Assembly: GCA_963605425.1 (NCBI GenBank)
Contig: CAVCUQ010000005.1
Location: forward strand, 9,873-73,872
Direction: 5' to 3'
Length of the DNA stretch: 64,000 bases
Source: JAEELC01 sp963605425
Lineage (GTDB): Bacteria; Bacillota_I; Bacilli_A; Acholeplasmatales; Anaeroplasmataceae
Both the position numbers and the translations under genes were made by a program. The notes under the pieces are model-generated. The model made no database searches. It was not told where the DNA came from and saw nothing but the letters and a program-made list of their open reading frames with translations. Of this stretch, positions 15,771-24,389 are shown piece by piece (position 1 is the first letter of the stretch; the number at the start of each line of letters is the position of its first letter).

Positions 15771-16322
15771 ATGACAAGTGTTTACATTATTTTATACATT
15801 ATAATCGCTATAGTTGTTCTTGCAATTATCTACTATATTTATAGACAGGTGCTTTGGTCTAAGATTAATAATAAATATGCTTTTTCTAAATTTAAAGAAG
15901 CTATTGAAGAAATAGATAGACTTTATAAATATGCAACTCCACTAATGAGAAAGAAGATGCTCATCTATAAAACTAGTTCAGCATTTTTAATTAATGATGA
16001 TAAACTTTTTTTAGAGTGCGTAAATAAAATTAATAAGAATTCTCTAACTTATGGACAATATTATTATTACTATATGCTTGCATATTATATTAAAGCAGAT
16101 GACTTTGAGAAGGCTGAACTTACTTATGGTATCTTAACTGATAAATTTAAAATATCTAAAGAATTAGACTTAGTTACTCCTCTTGCAATCCTTATGGCAA
16201 ATAAAGGGGACGAGAAGGCTTTTAGAAAATTAAAAGAGTTAAAAAGAAATAAGCATATTGATACAACATTTATTTATGTTGCAAATGACTATATAAGAAA
16301 AAATAAGAAAGATAAAAATTAA
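15771..16322 (+). CDS. Unrecognised membrane-anchored protein (183 aa)
   Basis: One N-terminal helix (about residues 5-25, IILYIIIAIVVLAIIYYIY) is followed by a helical, tetratricopeptide-like cytosolic part rich in Tyr and Lys (FKEAIEEIDRLYKYATPLMRKK, YYYYMLAYYIKADDFEKAELTYGIL). No family name is evident. It starts 3 bases after the carboxypeptidase stop with a weak ribosome site, so it probably depends on coupling. The TPR-like look suggests protein-protein contacts at the membrane, which is inference only. Confidence 0.75.
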   Translation: MTSVYIILYIIIAIVVLAIIYYIYRQVLWSKINNKYAFSKFKEAIEEIDRLYKYATPLMRKKMLIYKTSSAFLINDDKLFLECVNKINKNSLTYGQYYYYYMLAYYIKADDFEKAELTYGILTDKFKISKELDLVTPLAILMANKGDEKAFRKLKELKRNKHIDTTFIYVANDYIRKNKKDKN

Positions 16323-16327
16323 GACTT

Positions 16328-17563
16328 ATGATTTATAAAACTGATGAAGAATATTATTTAGCTTTAAATACTTATTTAGATAAAGGCTATAAGATTAAAA
16401 CTAGTGACTTTCCTTGCTTAGAACTTGAAAAAAATCAAGACAAAGTAATAATAGATTTAGATAAAGATAAGAAGACTTTAAATGAAATAGTATTACCAGA
16501 TTATGATAATTCATTAATTAATATAATTAACTCTATTAAACAAAATTATGGTGATACTAATAAAGCTATAGCAGATACTAATATCTTTGATAAGAAGTAT
16601 AAGAATACTATTATCTTAATTTTAGATGGTATGGGTAAAAATATCTTAGATGAATTTGAAAGAAGATTTCCTTCTAATTTTTTATCTAAAAACTATTATA
16701 AGAATTTAACTGCAATCTACCCTTCAACTACAGCTTGTGCTACAACAAGTATAAAATCAGGGCTTGTACCTTATGAAACTAGTTGGACAGGATGGAGTAA
16801 TTATTTTAGAGAAGTAGATAAAGATTTAGTGCTATTTATGGGATGTGATTATTATACAGAAGAAAAGTATAATATTACTGCTTACGATATCCTTCCTTAT
16901 AAAATGTATTATGAAGGACTCGATGTAAAAGGTGCTTCAGTTGAACCGATATTTCCGGTTAAGGAATGTGAATTTGATTCAACTTTATCAAGGGCCTTAG
17001 ATAAATTGAATCAAGGTTATCAAACATTATATGTTTATGATACTGAACCAGATGGCCTTATGCATAAATATGGTACTAAGAGTGATAAGGTATATAGTAC
17101 ATTAAATAAATATTCTAAAAAAATAGAAAAGTTTTATAATAAACTACCTAAAGATACTCTTCTTTTGATATCAGCTGACCATGGTCATATTGATAATATT
17201 AATATTAAATTCTATCTAGATAAATATTTGTATTCTTTACTTGAAAGAAAGCCTACTAATGATCAAAGATGTTTAACTTTTAAGGTTAAAGAAGAAAAAC
17301 ATAAAGAATTTAAAGAATATTTTAATTCAGTATATTCAAGTATTTATGATTTATATTCTAAAGATGAGTTTATAGGTAAAGGCTTTGTAGGACATTCTAA
17401 TATTAAAGGAGTCCGTCTTGATGAGTTCCTTGGTGACTATATTGCCATAGCTAAAACTAATTACACTTTATGTTTAAAAGAAAAGTCAACAATGATGATG
17501 TCAAACCACGCTGGATATACTAAAGAAGAAATGGTTATTCCTTTAATAGTTTTAAAAAAATAA
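16328..17563 (+). CDS. Alkaline phosphatase superfamily phosphodiesterase/nucleotide pyrophosphatase
   Basis: The 411-residue protein has the type I phosphodiesterase/nucleotide pyrophosphatase pattern. Features are the metal Asp100 in ILILDGMGKN, the nucleophile Thr in YPSTTACATT (134-135), YDTEPDGLMHKYG with two further metal ligands, the ADHGH pair, and a late NHAGYT histidine. Members hydrolyse phosphodiester or pyrophosphate bonds using two metal ions. No signal peptide is seen, which is unusual because many relatives are extracytoplasmic. It lies 5 bases after the membrane protein gene and closes this cluster. The substrate is unknown. Confidence 0.88.
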   Translation: MIYKTDEEYYLALNTYLDKGYKIKTSDFPCLELEKNQDKVIIDLDKDKKTLNEIVLPDYDNSLINIINSIKQNYGDTNKAIADTNIFDKKYKNTIILILDGMGKNILDEFERRFPSNFLSKNYYKNLTAIYPSTTACATTSIKSGLVPYETSWTGWSNYFREVDKDLVLFMGCDYYTEEKYNITAYDILPYKMYYEGLDVKGASVEPIFPVKECEFDSTLSRALDKLNQGYQTLYVYDTEPDGLMHKYGTKSDKVYSTLNKYSKKIEKFYNKLPKDTLLLISADHGHIDNINIKFYLDKYLYSLLERKPTNDQRCLTFKVKEEKHKEFKEYFNSVYSSIYDLYSKDEFIGKGFVGHSNIKGVRLDEFLGDYIAIAKTNYTLCLKEKSTMMMSNHAGYTKEEMVIPLIVLKK

Positions 17564-17566
17564 TTA

Positions 17567-17595
17567 TTTAATTAAAATAATTTCTATTGTATAAT
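17567..17595 (+). promoter_or_regulatory. Putative promoter of the ybeY-cdd-era operon
   Basis: A consensus TATAAT (17590-17595) lies 17 bases from a weak TTTAAT hexamer. ybeY starts 24 bases downstream. Confidence 0.4.
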
Positions 17596-17618
17596 TAATT
17601 TACTAGAGGTTACAGAAA

Positions 17619-18086
17619 ATGAAGGTTAATTTTGTAAATAATATTAATATTATTGAAAATGGTAAGAAACATAAACTAGATGTTAAGAAATATAGAGATA
17701 TTATTAAAAGTGTCTTTAAAACTGTAGATGATAATCATATTATGACAGTTATCTTTGTTGATAAAGATACTATTCATCAAATCAATAGAGATTATAGAGG
17801 TGTAGATAGAGTAACTGATGTTATTTCTTTTGCTTTACATGATAATGATTATTGTGAAGATTTAGAAGAATGCGAAGAAGAACTAGGTGATATCTTTATC
17901 TGCATTGATAGAGCTATTGAACAAGCTAGTGAATATGGACATTCTGTTGAAAGAGAAGTAGGATTCTTATCTGTTCACGGATATCTTCATCTTTTAGGAT
18001 ATGATCATATGAAAGAAGAAGATGAAAAGGTTATGTTTGCAAAACAAGATGAAATATTAAATAAAGCTAATTTAAAGAGATTTTAG
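17619..18086 (+). CDS. ybeY: Endoribonuclease YbeY (rRNA maturation)
   Basis: The 155-residue zinc enzyme carries the invariant motif HGYLHLLGYDH with His120, His124 and His130 as metal ligands, and the earlier block RGVDRVTDVISFAL. YbeY trims the 3' end of 16S rRNA and helps ribosome quality control in the cytosol. TAGAGGTTA precedes the ATG. The order ybeY-cdd-era-recO is the standard Bacillota arrangement, although phoH is not upstream here and the diacylglycerol kinase gene is missing between ybeY and cdd. Confidence 0.96.
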   Translation: MKVNFVNNINIIENGKKHKLDVKKYRDIIKSVFKTVDDNHIMTVIFVDKDTIHQINRDYRGVDRVTDVISFALHDNDYCEDLEECEEELGDIFICIDRAIEQASEYGHSVEREVGFLSVHGYLHLLGYDHMKEEDEKVMFAKQDEILNKANLKRF

Positions 18087-18094
18087 GAGGCATT

Positions 18095-18493
18095 ATGACA
18101 ACACTTGAGTTAGTAAATAAAGCAATTGAAGGAAGAAAGAGAAGTTATTCTCCATATTCTAAATATGCAGTAGGAGCTGCATTATTATTTAAAGATGGTA
18201 CTGTTATTACCGGTGCTAACATTGAAAACGCAGCTTACGGAGTATGTATTTGTGCTGAGAGAGTAGCCATGTTCCAAGCTCACAATATGGGTTATGATTT
18301 AAAGAATGATTGTGTTGCAATCGCAATTACATCAGACTCTAACATTCCATGTGCTCCATGCGGTAGCTGTAGACAAGTTATGAATGAATTACTTAAGAAA
18401 GATACTAAGGTAATTATGTCTAACCTTGAAGGCTTAGTTAAGGAAGAAACAGTTAAGACAATCCTTCCTTATGGGTTCGATAATCTTGACTAA
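18095..18493 (+). CDS. cdd: Cytidine deaminase
   Basis: The 132-residue homotetrameric-type deaminase has CAE (Cys53, Glu55) and PCAPCGSC (Cys86, Cys89), which hold the catalytic zinc and the proton shuttle. It converts cytidine and deoxycytidine to the uridines for salvage. The start follows a TAGGAGG site 8 bases after ybeY. The end overlaps the beginning of era. Confidence 0.96.
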   Translation: MTTLELVNKAIEGRKRSYSPYSKYAVGAALLFKDGTVITGANIENAAYGVCICAERVAMFQAHNMGYDLKNDCVAIAITSDSNIPCAPCGSCRQVMNELLKKDTKVIMSNLEGLVKEETVKTILPYGFDNLD

Positions 18494-19391
18494 TAATTAT
18501 AAATCAGGTTTTGTAACTATTTTAGGTCGTCCTAATGTTGGTAAGTCAACATTTTTAAATAAGGCTATCGGTTGTAAGGTAGCTATTATGTCTGATAAGC
18601 CTCAAACTACAAGAAACACTATTCTAGGTGTTTTAACAACTGATGAAGCTCAAATTATCTTTACTGATACACCAGGAATTCATAAACCTCAAAGTGCTTT
18701 AGGTAGACTTTTAAATGAAGATGCTTATAACGCAGCTAGAGGTTGTGAAGCTATTATATTTATGGTATCAGCTGTAGACCCTATTGGTAAAGGTGATTTA
18801 ATGATTATCGATCATCTTAAACAATTAAATAGTGATGTATACCTTGTCATCAATAAAATTGATGCTTTAGAAAAGAGAACTGATATTCCTGATATTATTA
18901 TCTCCTATATGCAACAATATGAATTTAAGGAAGTCTTCCCTATCTCAGCTAAAACTGGTGAAGGTGTAGATGAATTAATTAAATGTTTAACTAATATCTT
19001 ACCAGAAGGACCTAAATATTATCCTGATGATATGATTACTGATCATCCTGAAAGATTTATTATAGCTGAACTTATTAGAGAAAAATGTTTCTATCTAACA
19101 AATGATGAGGTTCCTCATTCTATTGCGGTTTTAGTTGATTCAATTAAAACACTAGAAGATGAAACTGTAGAGATATATGCAACTATATACGTAGAACGTG
19201 ATAGTCAAAAAGGTATAATTTTAGGAAAAGGTGGTTCACTAATTAAGAAGGTTAAGGAATTATCTAAAAAAGATATTAAAAAACTTTTAGGATCTAATGT
19301 TGATTTAAACCTATGGGTTAAGGTTAAGAAGGACTGGACTAGTCGTCCTGATTCAATGAAAGCACTAGGTTACGAGAAAGATACTTATTAA
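18486..19391 (+). CDS. era: GTPase Era (30S assembly)
   Basis: The G domain has G1 GRPNVGKS, a G2 loop with TTRNT, G3 DTPG and G4 NKID, followed by a C-terminal KH domain with GKGGSLIKKVKE. Era binds the 3' end of 16S rRNA and couples small-subunit maturation to growth. I favour the TTG at 18486, which gives MTNNYKSGF, closely matching the Era start in other Bacillota. An ATG at 18471 in the same frame would add five residues and a longer overlap with cdd. Either way it overlaps cdd and is probably translated by coupling. Confidence 0.95.
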   Translation: MTNNYKSGFVTILGRPNVGKSTFLNKAIGCKVAIMSDKPQTTRNTILGVLTTDEAQIIFTDTPGIHKPQSALGRLLNEDAYNAARGCEAIIFMVSAVDPIGKGDLMIIDHLKQLNSDVYLVINKIDALEKRTDIPDIIISYMQQYEFKEVFPISAKTGEGVDELIKCLTNILPEGPKYYPDDMITDHPERFIIAELIREKCFYLTNDEVPHSIAVLVDSIKTLEDETVEIYATIYVERDSQKGIILGKGGSLIKKVKELSKKDIKKLLGSNVDLNLWVKVKKDWTSRPDSMKALGYEKDTY

Positions 19392-19396
19392 TTTTA

Positions 19397-19424
19397 AGGC
19401 GGCTTTAAAGGCTGCCTATTTTAA
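19397..19424 (+). terminator. Weak hairpin between era and recO
   Basis: AGGCGGC (19397-19403) pairs with GCTGCCT (19411-19417) with one G-U pair, followed by ATTTTAA. The U-tract is poor, so it may only attenuate transcription into recO. Confidence 0.4.
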
Positions 19425-19439
19425 AAGGTGGGGAAAATT

Positions 19440-20144
19440 ATGCAAAATGTAAAGACAGAAGGATTTGTAGTTAGTACTGTGCATTATAATGAAACTAGTG
19501 AAATTGTCCATCTTTTAACAAAAAGTGGTCTTTATTCAATTATGTGTGTTGGAGCTAGAAGGTATAAATCAGGTAAACTTTCTTTTTGCATTCCTTTAAC
19601 TAAGGTATCATGTATTGTACGAGATTCTTCGGTGCCTCGCCTTGTCGATTACACTGTTATTAATAATTATGAATATATCAAAAATAATTTAAAGAAAAAT
19701 TTATGGTTTAGTTTTTTATTTGAATTTTTAAATAATATTCCTCCTAATTCATATTATAAGAATATTTATAGACTAACAGATAAGATATTAGAGTATGCAA
19801 CACGCTATAATCATATTTTACTAGTATCTATATTTTTAATTAAAATGCTTAAAGTGTATGGAGTAGAACCTAGTTTTAATACTTGTGTTGTATGTAATAG
19901 TAAAGATGTCGCCTTCTTTTCTAATTCTTTAGGAGGAGCTTCTTGTAAATACCATACTGCAATCGATAGTAAACCTTTTAGTGAATACGATATTATTAAA
20001 GAATTATATTATTTAGATATTTATAATAATAATTTAGATAAGTATGAAACACTAGATTATAAAGCCTTATTTGAAAAGGTTAAATCTTATTATGAATATC
20101 ATGTGGATATTAATTTGAAAATGGTTAATACACTGCTTTTTTAA
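19440..20144 (+). CDS. recO: DNA repair protein RecO
   Basis: The 234-residue protein has an N-terminal OB fold (EGFVVSTVHYNETSEIVHLLTKSGLYSIMCVGARRYKSGK) and a helical part with a CxxC-type zinc site (CVVCNS then SCKYH). RecO loads RecA on SSB-coated DNA with RecR in recombinational repair. I use ATG 19440 after AAGGTGGGG and not the GTG at 19428, which lies inside the ribosome site. Position after era is the normal one. Confidence 0.92.
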   Translation: MQNVKTEGFVVSTVHYNETSEIVHLLTKSGLYSIMCVGARRYKSGKLSFCIPLTKVSCIVRDSSVPRLVDYTVINNYEYIKNNLKKNLWFSFLFEFLNNIPPNSYYKNIYRLTDKILEYATRYNHILLVSIFLIKMLKVYGVEPSFNTCVVCNSKDVAFFSNSLGGASCKYHTAIDSKPFSEYDIIKELYYLDIYNNNLDKYETLDYKALFEKVKSYYEYHVDINLKMVNTLLF

Positions 20145-20155
20145 GGGGGATTTTT

Positions 20156-21430
20156 ATGGACAAATATCAAGAATTTGCGAGATTAAAAACAAAAGATATA
20201 AATAATGCCTTAAATAGACTAGATTTATCACTTATTAAGGATACAACTGAAGTTAAGCTTGAATATATATTCAATGAATATAAATCAAAAGAAATTTATG
20301 GTTATTTACTTTATGATTATGAATTAGAATTCTTAAGAAAACATATTAATGATAATAATATAGAGCCTAATTTTATAACCTATCAACTTAAGAAAATACT
20401 TATTCTTGTAGGGGATGAATCATTAAAAGTAAATCCATATATTAAGCCATCTCTAATTAAGGGAATAGATTACTACTTTAAACATAAGAAAGAAATAGAT
20501 GATACTAAATATATTGTTTATTTTGTCTTAGGAATATTAAGATTAAGAGCTATTGTATCTCTTAATACAATTCATGATTATATTAGAAAGTGTTTTAATA
20601 AAGTTGAAGATGTTTCAAAGATAAGTAATTTAATATTTATTCATCCTTTGTTTAATCGTTTTGCACGAAGAATAATCAAAGATAGAAAGGCATATTGTGC
20701 TTTAATTGAAGTAGAAGGCACAGATAGAGAGATTATGTCATTTCTTGATCCTATAGATCCTGATTTTAGTGCTACATCGCTTATAAATATTGGTAAATAT
20801 TATTTTGATATAGATTCTAGCGAATTTAAAAATGCTATTTCTAATTTAGGTTCAGCTATGTATTTTAACAAGGTTGATAGAGCAGAACTTATCTACAATA
20901 TCGGTTATTCTAATTATTTAGAATTTATATCAAATAAAATTTGTGATAGAAATACATTAGAAATTATAGATAGTGATCCTTTAGTTTATAATACAGTCTT
21001 TGATTATATGATTAATCTTCCTTCTTTTTATCCATGTAACAAAAATAGTATTTTTATTAAACCTTTTAATCATGATATTGCAAGCGCTATTGTTACAGGG
21101 GACGAAATAAACGTGTATGAATTACCTGATTATGATATGGAACTTGTACTTAAAATGGATGTATCTAAACTTAAGAAATATTATGTTTATGGTTTTAAGG
21201 ATGACAAAGTAGTACTTCTTGATATAGATAAAGAAGAATTAGTTTATATAAAATCTAATAGGTATTCTGGTATTTTAAATTCTAAATCTTTAAATAAAGT
21301 TATTAATACTCGTATAATTGAATATAATGGTTTTTTAACTACTGTATTAGACGAGAAAGTAAAGATAAAGGATAAAGAATTTCTTTTAAAATATAAGTCT
21401 ATTTGTGAAAAACTTATGAAAAATGAATAA
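20156..21430 (+). CDS. Unrecognised 424-residue protein downstream of recO
   Basis: The start follows a strong AAGGGGG site 11 bases after recO, so it belongs to the same transcript. The N-terminal two thirds are helical and Tyr/Lys-rich (LLYDYELEFLRKHINDNN, IIKGIDYYFKHKKEIDD-like). The last third looks beta-rich, with alternating DDKVVLLDIDKEELVYIK. No signal peptide, membrane segment or catalytic motif is recognised. glyS or other usual recO followers are absent, so this is a lineage-specific neighbour. Confidence 0.7.
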   Translation: MDKYQEFARLKTKDINNALNRLDLSLIKDTTEVKLEYIFNEYKSKEIYGYLLYDYELEFLRKHINDNNIEPNFITYQLKKILILVGDESLKVNPYIKPSLIKGIDYYFKHKKEIDDTKYIVYFVLGILRLRAIVSLNTIHDYIRKCFNKVEDVSKISNLIFIHPLFNRFARRIIKDRKAYCALIEVEGTDREIMSFLDPIDPDFSATSLINIGKYYFDIDSSEFKNAISNLGSAMYFNKVDRAELIYNIGYSNYLEFISNKICDRNTLEIIDSDPLVYNTVFDYMINLPSFYPCNKNSIFIKPFNHDIASAIVTGDEINVYELPDYDMELVLKMDVSKLKKYYVYGFKDDKVVLLDIDKEELVYIKSNRYSGILNSKSLNKVINTRIIEYNGFLTTVLDEKVKIKDKEFLLKYKSICEKLMKNE

Positions 21431-21436
21431 ATTAAT

Positions 21437-21465
21437 TTGTTTATTTTATGTTTAGGAACTAGAAT
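21437..21465 (+). promoter_or_regulatory. Putative promoter of the 346-residue unknown gene
   Basis: TTGTTT (21437-21442) and TAGAAT (21460-21465) are spaced by 17 bases, 33 bases ahead of the start codon. Confidence 0.45.
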
Positions 21466-21498
21466 ATATGTACAAATTTTAAAAAGGAAGTGTTTAAT

Positions 21499-22539
21499 AT
21501 GCCTAAAACAAATTGGGAAAAATTAGGATTTGATAAATGTACTGATGCGTATGGTAATTTATCATATGAAAAACTAGGTAAGGCTTATTTAGATTTATTT
21601 GCAAAGGAATTAAAAGCTTCTGCCCAAAACGGTGAACAATTAGTCCAGAGGATTGGTTACACTCAAAGATACGATGATAATTTAACATGTGGTGAGGAAA
21701 ATATTTTAAAGACTATTGTTAATAGAATTAATGAAAAATATAAATTTAATGACTTACTTCATGAACATGGTATTCATTTTGTAAAGCCATATGATTTAAT
21801 GAGTTATAATTCTAATCAAGATATTGAAAAAGCAATATATTCAAATATGAATCAAAAAGATAGTTGCACAATTGCATTAAATAGATTATCTTTTGTTAGT
21901 AAAAATAAATCTATATTTGAGGGAAGAAACGTTGATGAGACAACTGAAGAGATGAATAAACAAAATAAAAATACATTCTTAGTTGGTTCTATGAAAGAAT
22001 TAGATAAATCATTTAAGAGTATATCTTTCTTTCAAAAACTTATGCATCCTATTAAATATTACAGAGAAAAACAAGAATATAATAAGGTAAGGGATTCTTA
22101 TACTCGTGCTTTATTAAATATGAGAAAAGATGAACCTTTAACTAAATTGCTTAGAGATTATGCAAATGATTACTCTGATGCTATCTTAGATGATTACTCA
22201 AGAGTTACTCATGAATTTGAAGGAGCTCATTTAAATTATCGTAGTTTCTTCCCTTTAAAGACATTTGCAGAGGAATACAAACCTGCTCATCTTGAAACGG
22301 ATGCGGAAAGAGAAGAACGCCTAGCCCCTAGCAATGACTTCCCAATCGATATGGCTAAAGCTAAAATCGTTTTAGATAAACTTATTTTTAAAGAAAATGC
22401 TCCTGCAAAAGAAGAAAATAAAGAAGTTTATAGAAAGCCTATAGAAGCTTTAGAAGTTAAAAATGATGTTCCTGAAGTAGACAAGAGCACTATCGATTTA
22501 ACTCCTCATAAAGAGATAAGCAAAGATATTAATAAATAA
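21499..22539 (+). CDS. Unrecognised 346-residue protein with FFxKLxH motif
   Basis: ATG 21499 follows AAAGGAAG with correct spacing; the longer GTG start at 21490 falls in that site. The protein is soluble, helical and charged, without signal peptide. Near residue 177 it contains FFQKLMHPIKYY followed by a charged helix (REKQEYNKVRDSYTRALLN). The 1064-residue protein at 60705 has a matching FFAKLGH segment in its C-terminal part. The last 60 residues are Glu/Lys/Pro-rich and probably disordered. It lies between recO-linked genes and the T4SS region, so a role as a T4SS-related or secreted protein is possible but unproven. Confidence 0.7.
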   Translation: MPKTNWEKLGFDKCTDAYGNLSYEKLGKAYLDLFAKELKASAQNGEQLVQRIGYTQRYDDNLTCGEENILKTIVNRINEKYKFNDLLHEHGIHFVKPYDLMSYNSNQDIEKAIYSNMNQKDSCTIALNRLSFVSKNKSIFEGRNVDETTEEMNKQNKNTFLVGSMKELDKSFKSISFFQKLMHPIKYYREKQEYNKVRDSYTRALLNMRKDEPLTKLLRDYANDYSDAILDDYSRVTHEFEGAHLNYRSFFPLKTFAEEYKPAHLETDAEREERLAPSNDFPIDMAKAKIVLDKLIFKENAPAKEENKEVYRKPIEALEVKNDVPEVDKSTIDLTPHKEISKDINK

Positions 22540-22554
22540 TTTAAAAATTAGTTC

Positions 22555-22583
22555 TTGAAAATAACTTTAATATTCTATATAAT
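22555..22583 (+). promoter_or_regulatory. Promoter of tRNA-Glu
   Basis: TTGAAA (22555-22560), a 17-base spacer and a perfect TATAAT (22578-22583) lie just ahead of the tRNA at 22594. Confidence 0.75.
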
Positions 22584-22593
22584 ATTAAAGCAT

Positions 22594-22665
22594 GGTTGAG
22601 TGGTCAAGCGGCTAAGACGGTTCCCTCTCAAGGAACAATCACGGGTTCGACTCCCGTCTCGACTA
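22594..22665 (+). tRNA. tRNA-Glu (anticodon CTC)
   Basis: A complete cloverleaf: acceptor GGTTGAG/CTCGACT, D-arm GTC/GAC, anticodon stem GTTCC/GGAAC with loop CTCTCAA (anticodon CTC, codon GAG), T-arm ACGGG-TTCGACT-CCCGT and discriminator A at 22665. Position 1-72 is a G-U pair. No CCA is encoded, unlike tRNA-Cys in this window. It has its own promoter and terminator. Confidence 0.9.
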
Positions 22666-22682
22666 AATAATTTAAAACTAAC

Positions 22683-22712
22683 ACTTGAGATTTAATAGTC
22701 TCAAGTTTTTTT
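22683..22712 (+). terminator. Terminator of tRNA-Glu
   Basis: ACTTGAGA (22683-22690) and TCTCAAGT (22699-22706) form a perfect 8-bp stem followed by a run of T. Confidence 0.85.
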
Positions 22713-22725
22713 ATTACACAATTTT

Positions 22726-22756
22726 TTCACACTTTTTATTTATTATATAGTATAAT
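22726..22756 (+). promoter_or_regulatory. TTCACA-N19-TATAAT promoter-like element
   Basis: TTCACA (22726-22731) within a T-rich run is followed after 19 bases by TATAAT (22751-22756), 27 bases ahead of the start codon. Similar TTCACA-N20-TATAAT arrangements precede the genes at 26502 and 60705. Confidence 0.45.
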
Positions 22757-22782
22757 TTAGTTAGATATGGAAGGTGAGTATT

Positions 22783-24372
22783 ATGGAAGAAAATATTTAC
22801 TATAAACAAGATAAGGAAAATGAATTAAAAGCTGTACTTGAAGAGGAATCTAAGAAAGAACAAAAGATTAGAAAAGATAAAGATTATATTAGATTTTCTC
22901 GTGCTCTTGAAAAACTATGTATAGATACTCATTCTACAAGTGTATTGTCTAGTGCTCAGAATGGTCAATTATTCACCTATGATGGTAAACTTTTACTTAA
23001 AGGTTTAGATAATATTGATGAAAATTCAGTTTCTGGTCCGGGTAAAGAGACTATCAAAGATAAGAAGCTTGATTATGAAAAATTATATAAGTTAATGAAA
23101 GATAAGAAACTTATTTATATTGATAAGAATAAATTACCTCGTGCTTTAATTTATAATAAAAAGACTGGTGAATTTGAACCATATGAAGTAGATAAGAAGA
23201 AACAAGAAGACTATATACAAGACAGAGAACCTCTAAAGTGGTATAAGATAGTATTTGCACTTGTTTACGGAGTATATGCCCTAATTAAAGGTCTTATTGA
23301 TAAAATCACTCTTCCAAAGAAAATAGCTGCTCATCAAAAAGCACTTGAAAAAGCTACAAGTGAATATGCTTTTGCAAATATGATGAATAGACAAGAAGAA
23401 GTTAAGATGAATAAGGCAAAAGATTTAAATCTTAATAAAGAAGTTGATAAGGATTTAAATATTGATAATAGTCTTAATATTGATAATTCATTAAATATCG
23501 ATAATAAGGATTTAATTAATAATCAAATTGATAACACTTTAAATAACATTGATAATCATATAGATAATGAAGAAAAAGAAGAATCAATGCTTAAAAATGA
23601 TGTCTCAGGATTAGATGAAGAAATTAATAAATTAATGAATGAAGATAAAAAAGAAGAACTTCATAATTCTATTAATCTATCAGCTTTAGAAAATTCTGAA
23701 AATGATATCAATAATCTAGATATAAATCAAAGTGTTAATCTAGAAGAAGAAATCAATAAAGAATTTAATCATGATTCAATAAATATGTCTAAATTAGATG
23801 ATTCAAGTAATAATATTAATAATCTGGATATAAACCAAAGTGTTGAATTAGATAATGATAAGAGCAAAGATAATCTTCATAATTCTATTAATATGTCTAG
23901 TCTAAATGATTCTAGTCATAATATTAATAATATGAATTTAGATGAAAGTGTTAATTTTAATAATACTCTGAAAGATAATCAAAAAGAGAATTTGAATAGA
24001 ACTAGTAATGATATTAATATTGCTAAAGAAATTAATAATGATAATTTAAATAGAACTACTATTAATGTTAATAAAGCTTTATTTGATAATAATATTAATA
24101 ATTCTAATCAATCTAAAGATGATATTGAATTCAATCCTAATGAATTTAAAGGATTTGAACTTAAGGAAGTCTTTGAAAATGATCCTAATGCTAAAGACTT
24201 GATTACTGATAAGAGTTTAGCTGAAATTGATAATAATTTCTTTGAAGGTATGAATTTTGATTTATTCCAAGATGAAATTAAGGCTTTAGATAACAATTTA
24301 GATAATAATTTAGATAATTTTAATCAAATAGATAATCAAAATGAGAAAGATGAAGATTATATAACTATTTAA
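22783..24372 (+). CDS. Asn-rich repeat protein with one hydrophobic segment (529 aa)
   Basis: The start is ATG 22783 after GGAAGGTGAG; the GTG at 22774 lies inside that site. Residues 1-150 form a charged domain with a strand-rich patch (GQLFTYDGKLLLKGLDN, LIYIDKNKLPRALIYNKKTGEF). A hydrophobic segment lies at about 152-172 (WYKIVFALVYGVYALIKGL). Then comes a helix, and from residue 220 a long low-complexity tail of Asn, Asp, Ile and Leu with tandem motifs (see repeat entry). There is no signal peptide. The next gene starts 17 bases downstream. The function is unknown. The disordered tail and location before the T4SS operon are compatible with a secreted or scaffold protein, but nothing proves it. 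Confidence 0.75.
   Translation: MEENIYYKQDKENELKAVLEEESKKEQKIRKDKDYIRFSRALEKLCIDTHSTSVLSSAQNGQLFTYDGKLLLKGLDNIDENSVSGPGKETIKDKKLDYEKLYKLMKDKKLIYIDKNKLPRALIYNKKTGEFEPYEVDKKKQEDYIQDREPLKWYKIVFALVYGVYALIKGLIDKITLPKKIAAHQKALEKATSEYAFANMMNRQEEVKMNKAKDLNLNKEVDKDLNIDNSLNIDNSLNIDNKDLINNQIDNTLNNIDNHIDNEEKEESMLKNDVSGLDEEINKLMNEDKKEELHNSINLSALENSENDINNLDINQSVNLEEEINKEFNHDSINMSKLDDSSNNINNLDINQSVELDNDKSKDNLHNSINMSSLNDSSHNINNMNLDESVNFNNTLKDNQKENLNRTSNDINIAKEINNDNLNRTTINVNKALFDNNINNSNQSKDDIEFNPNEFKGFELKEVFENDPNAKDLITDKSLAEIDNNFFEGMNFDLFQDEIKALDNNLDNNLDNFNQIDNQNEKDEDYITI
23452..23960 (+). repeat. Coding repeats in the Asn-rich protein
   Basis: Two repeat types are translated here. The first is a short LNIDNS/LNIDN unit repeated three times (about 23452-23505). 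The second is three copies of a 35-45-residue unit of the form H-[ND]-SIN-[LM]-S-x-L-x-x-S-x-x-x-IN-[NL]-x-[LI]-[ND]-[QE]-SV (from about 23660, 23770 and 23878). The repeats are degenerate at DNA level but clear in protein. Confidence 0.8.
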
Positions 24373-24389
24373 TATAAAGGAGACTTTTT

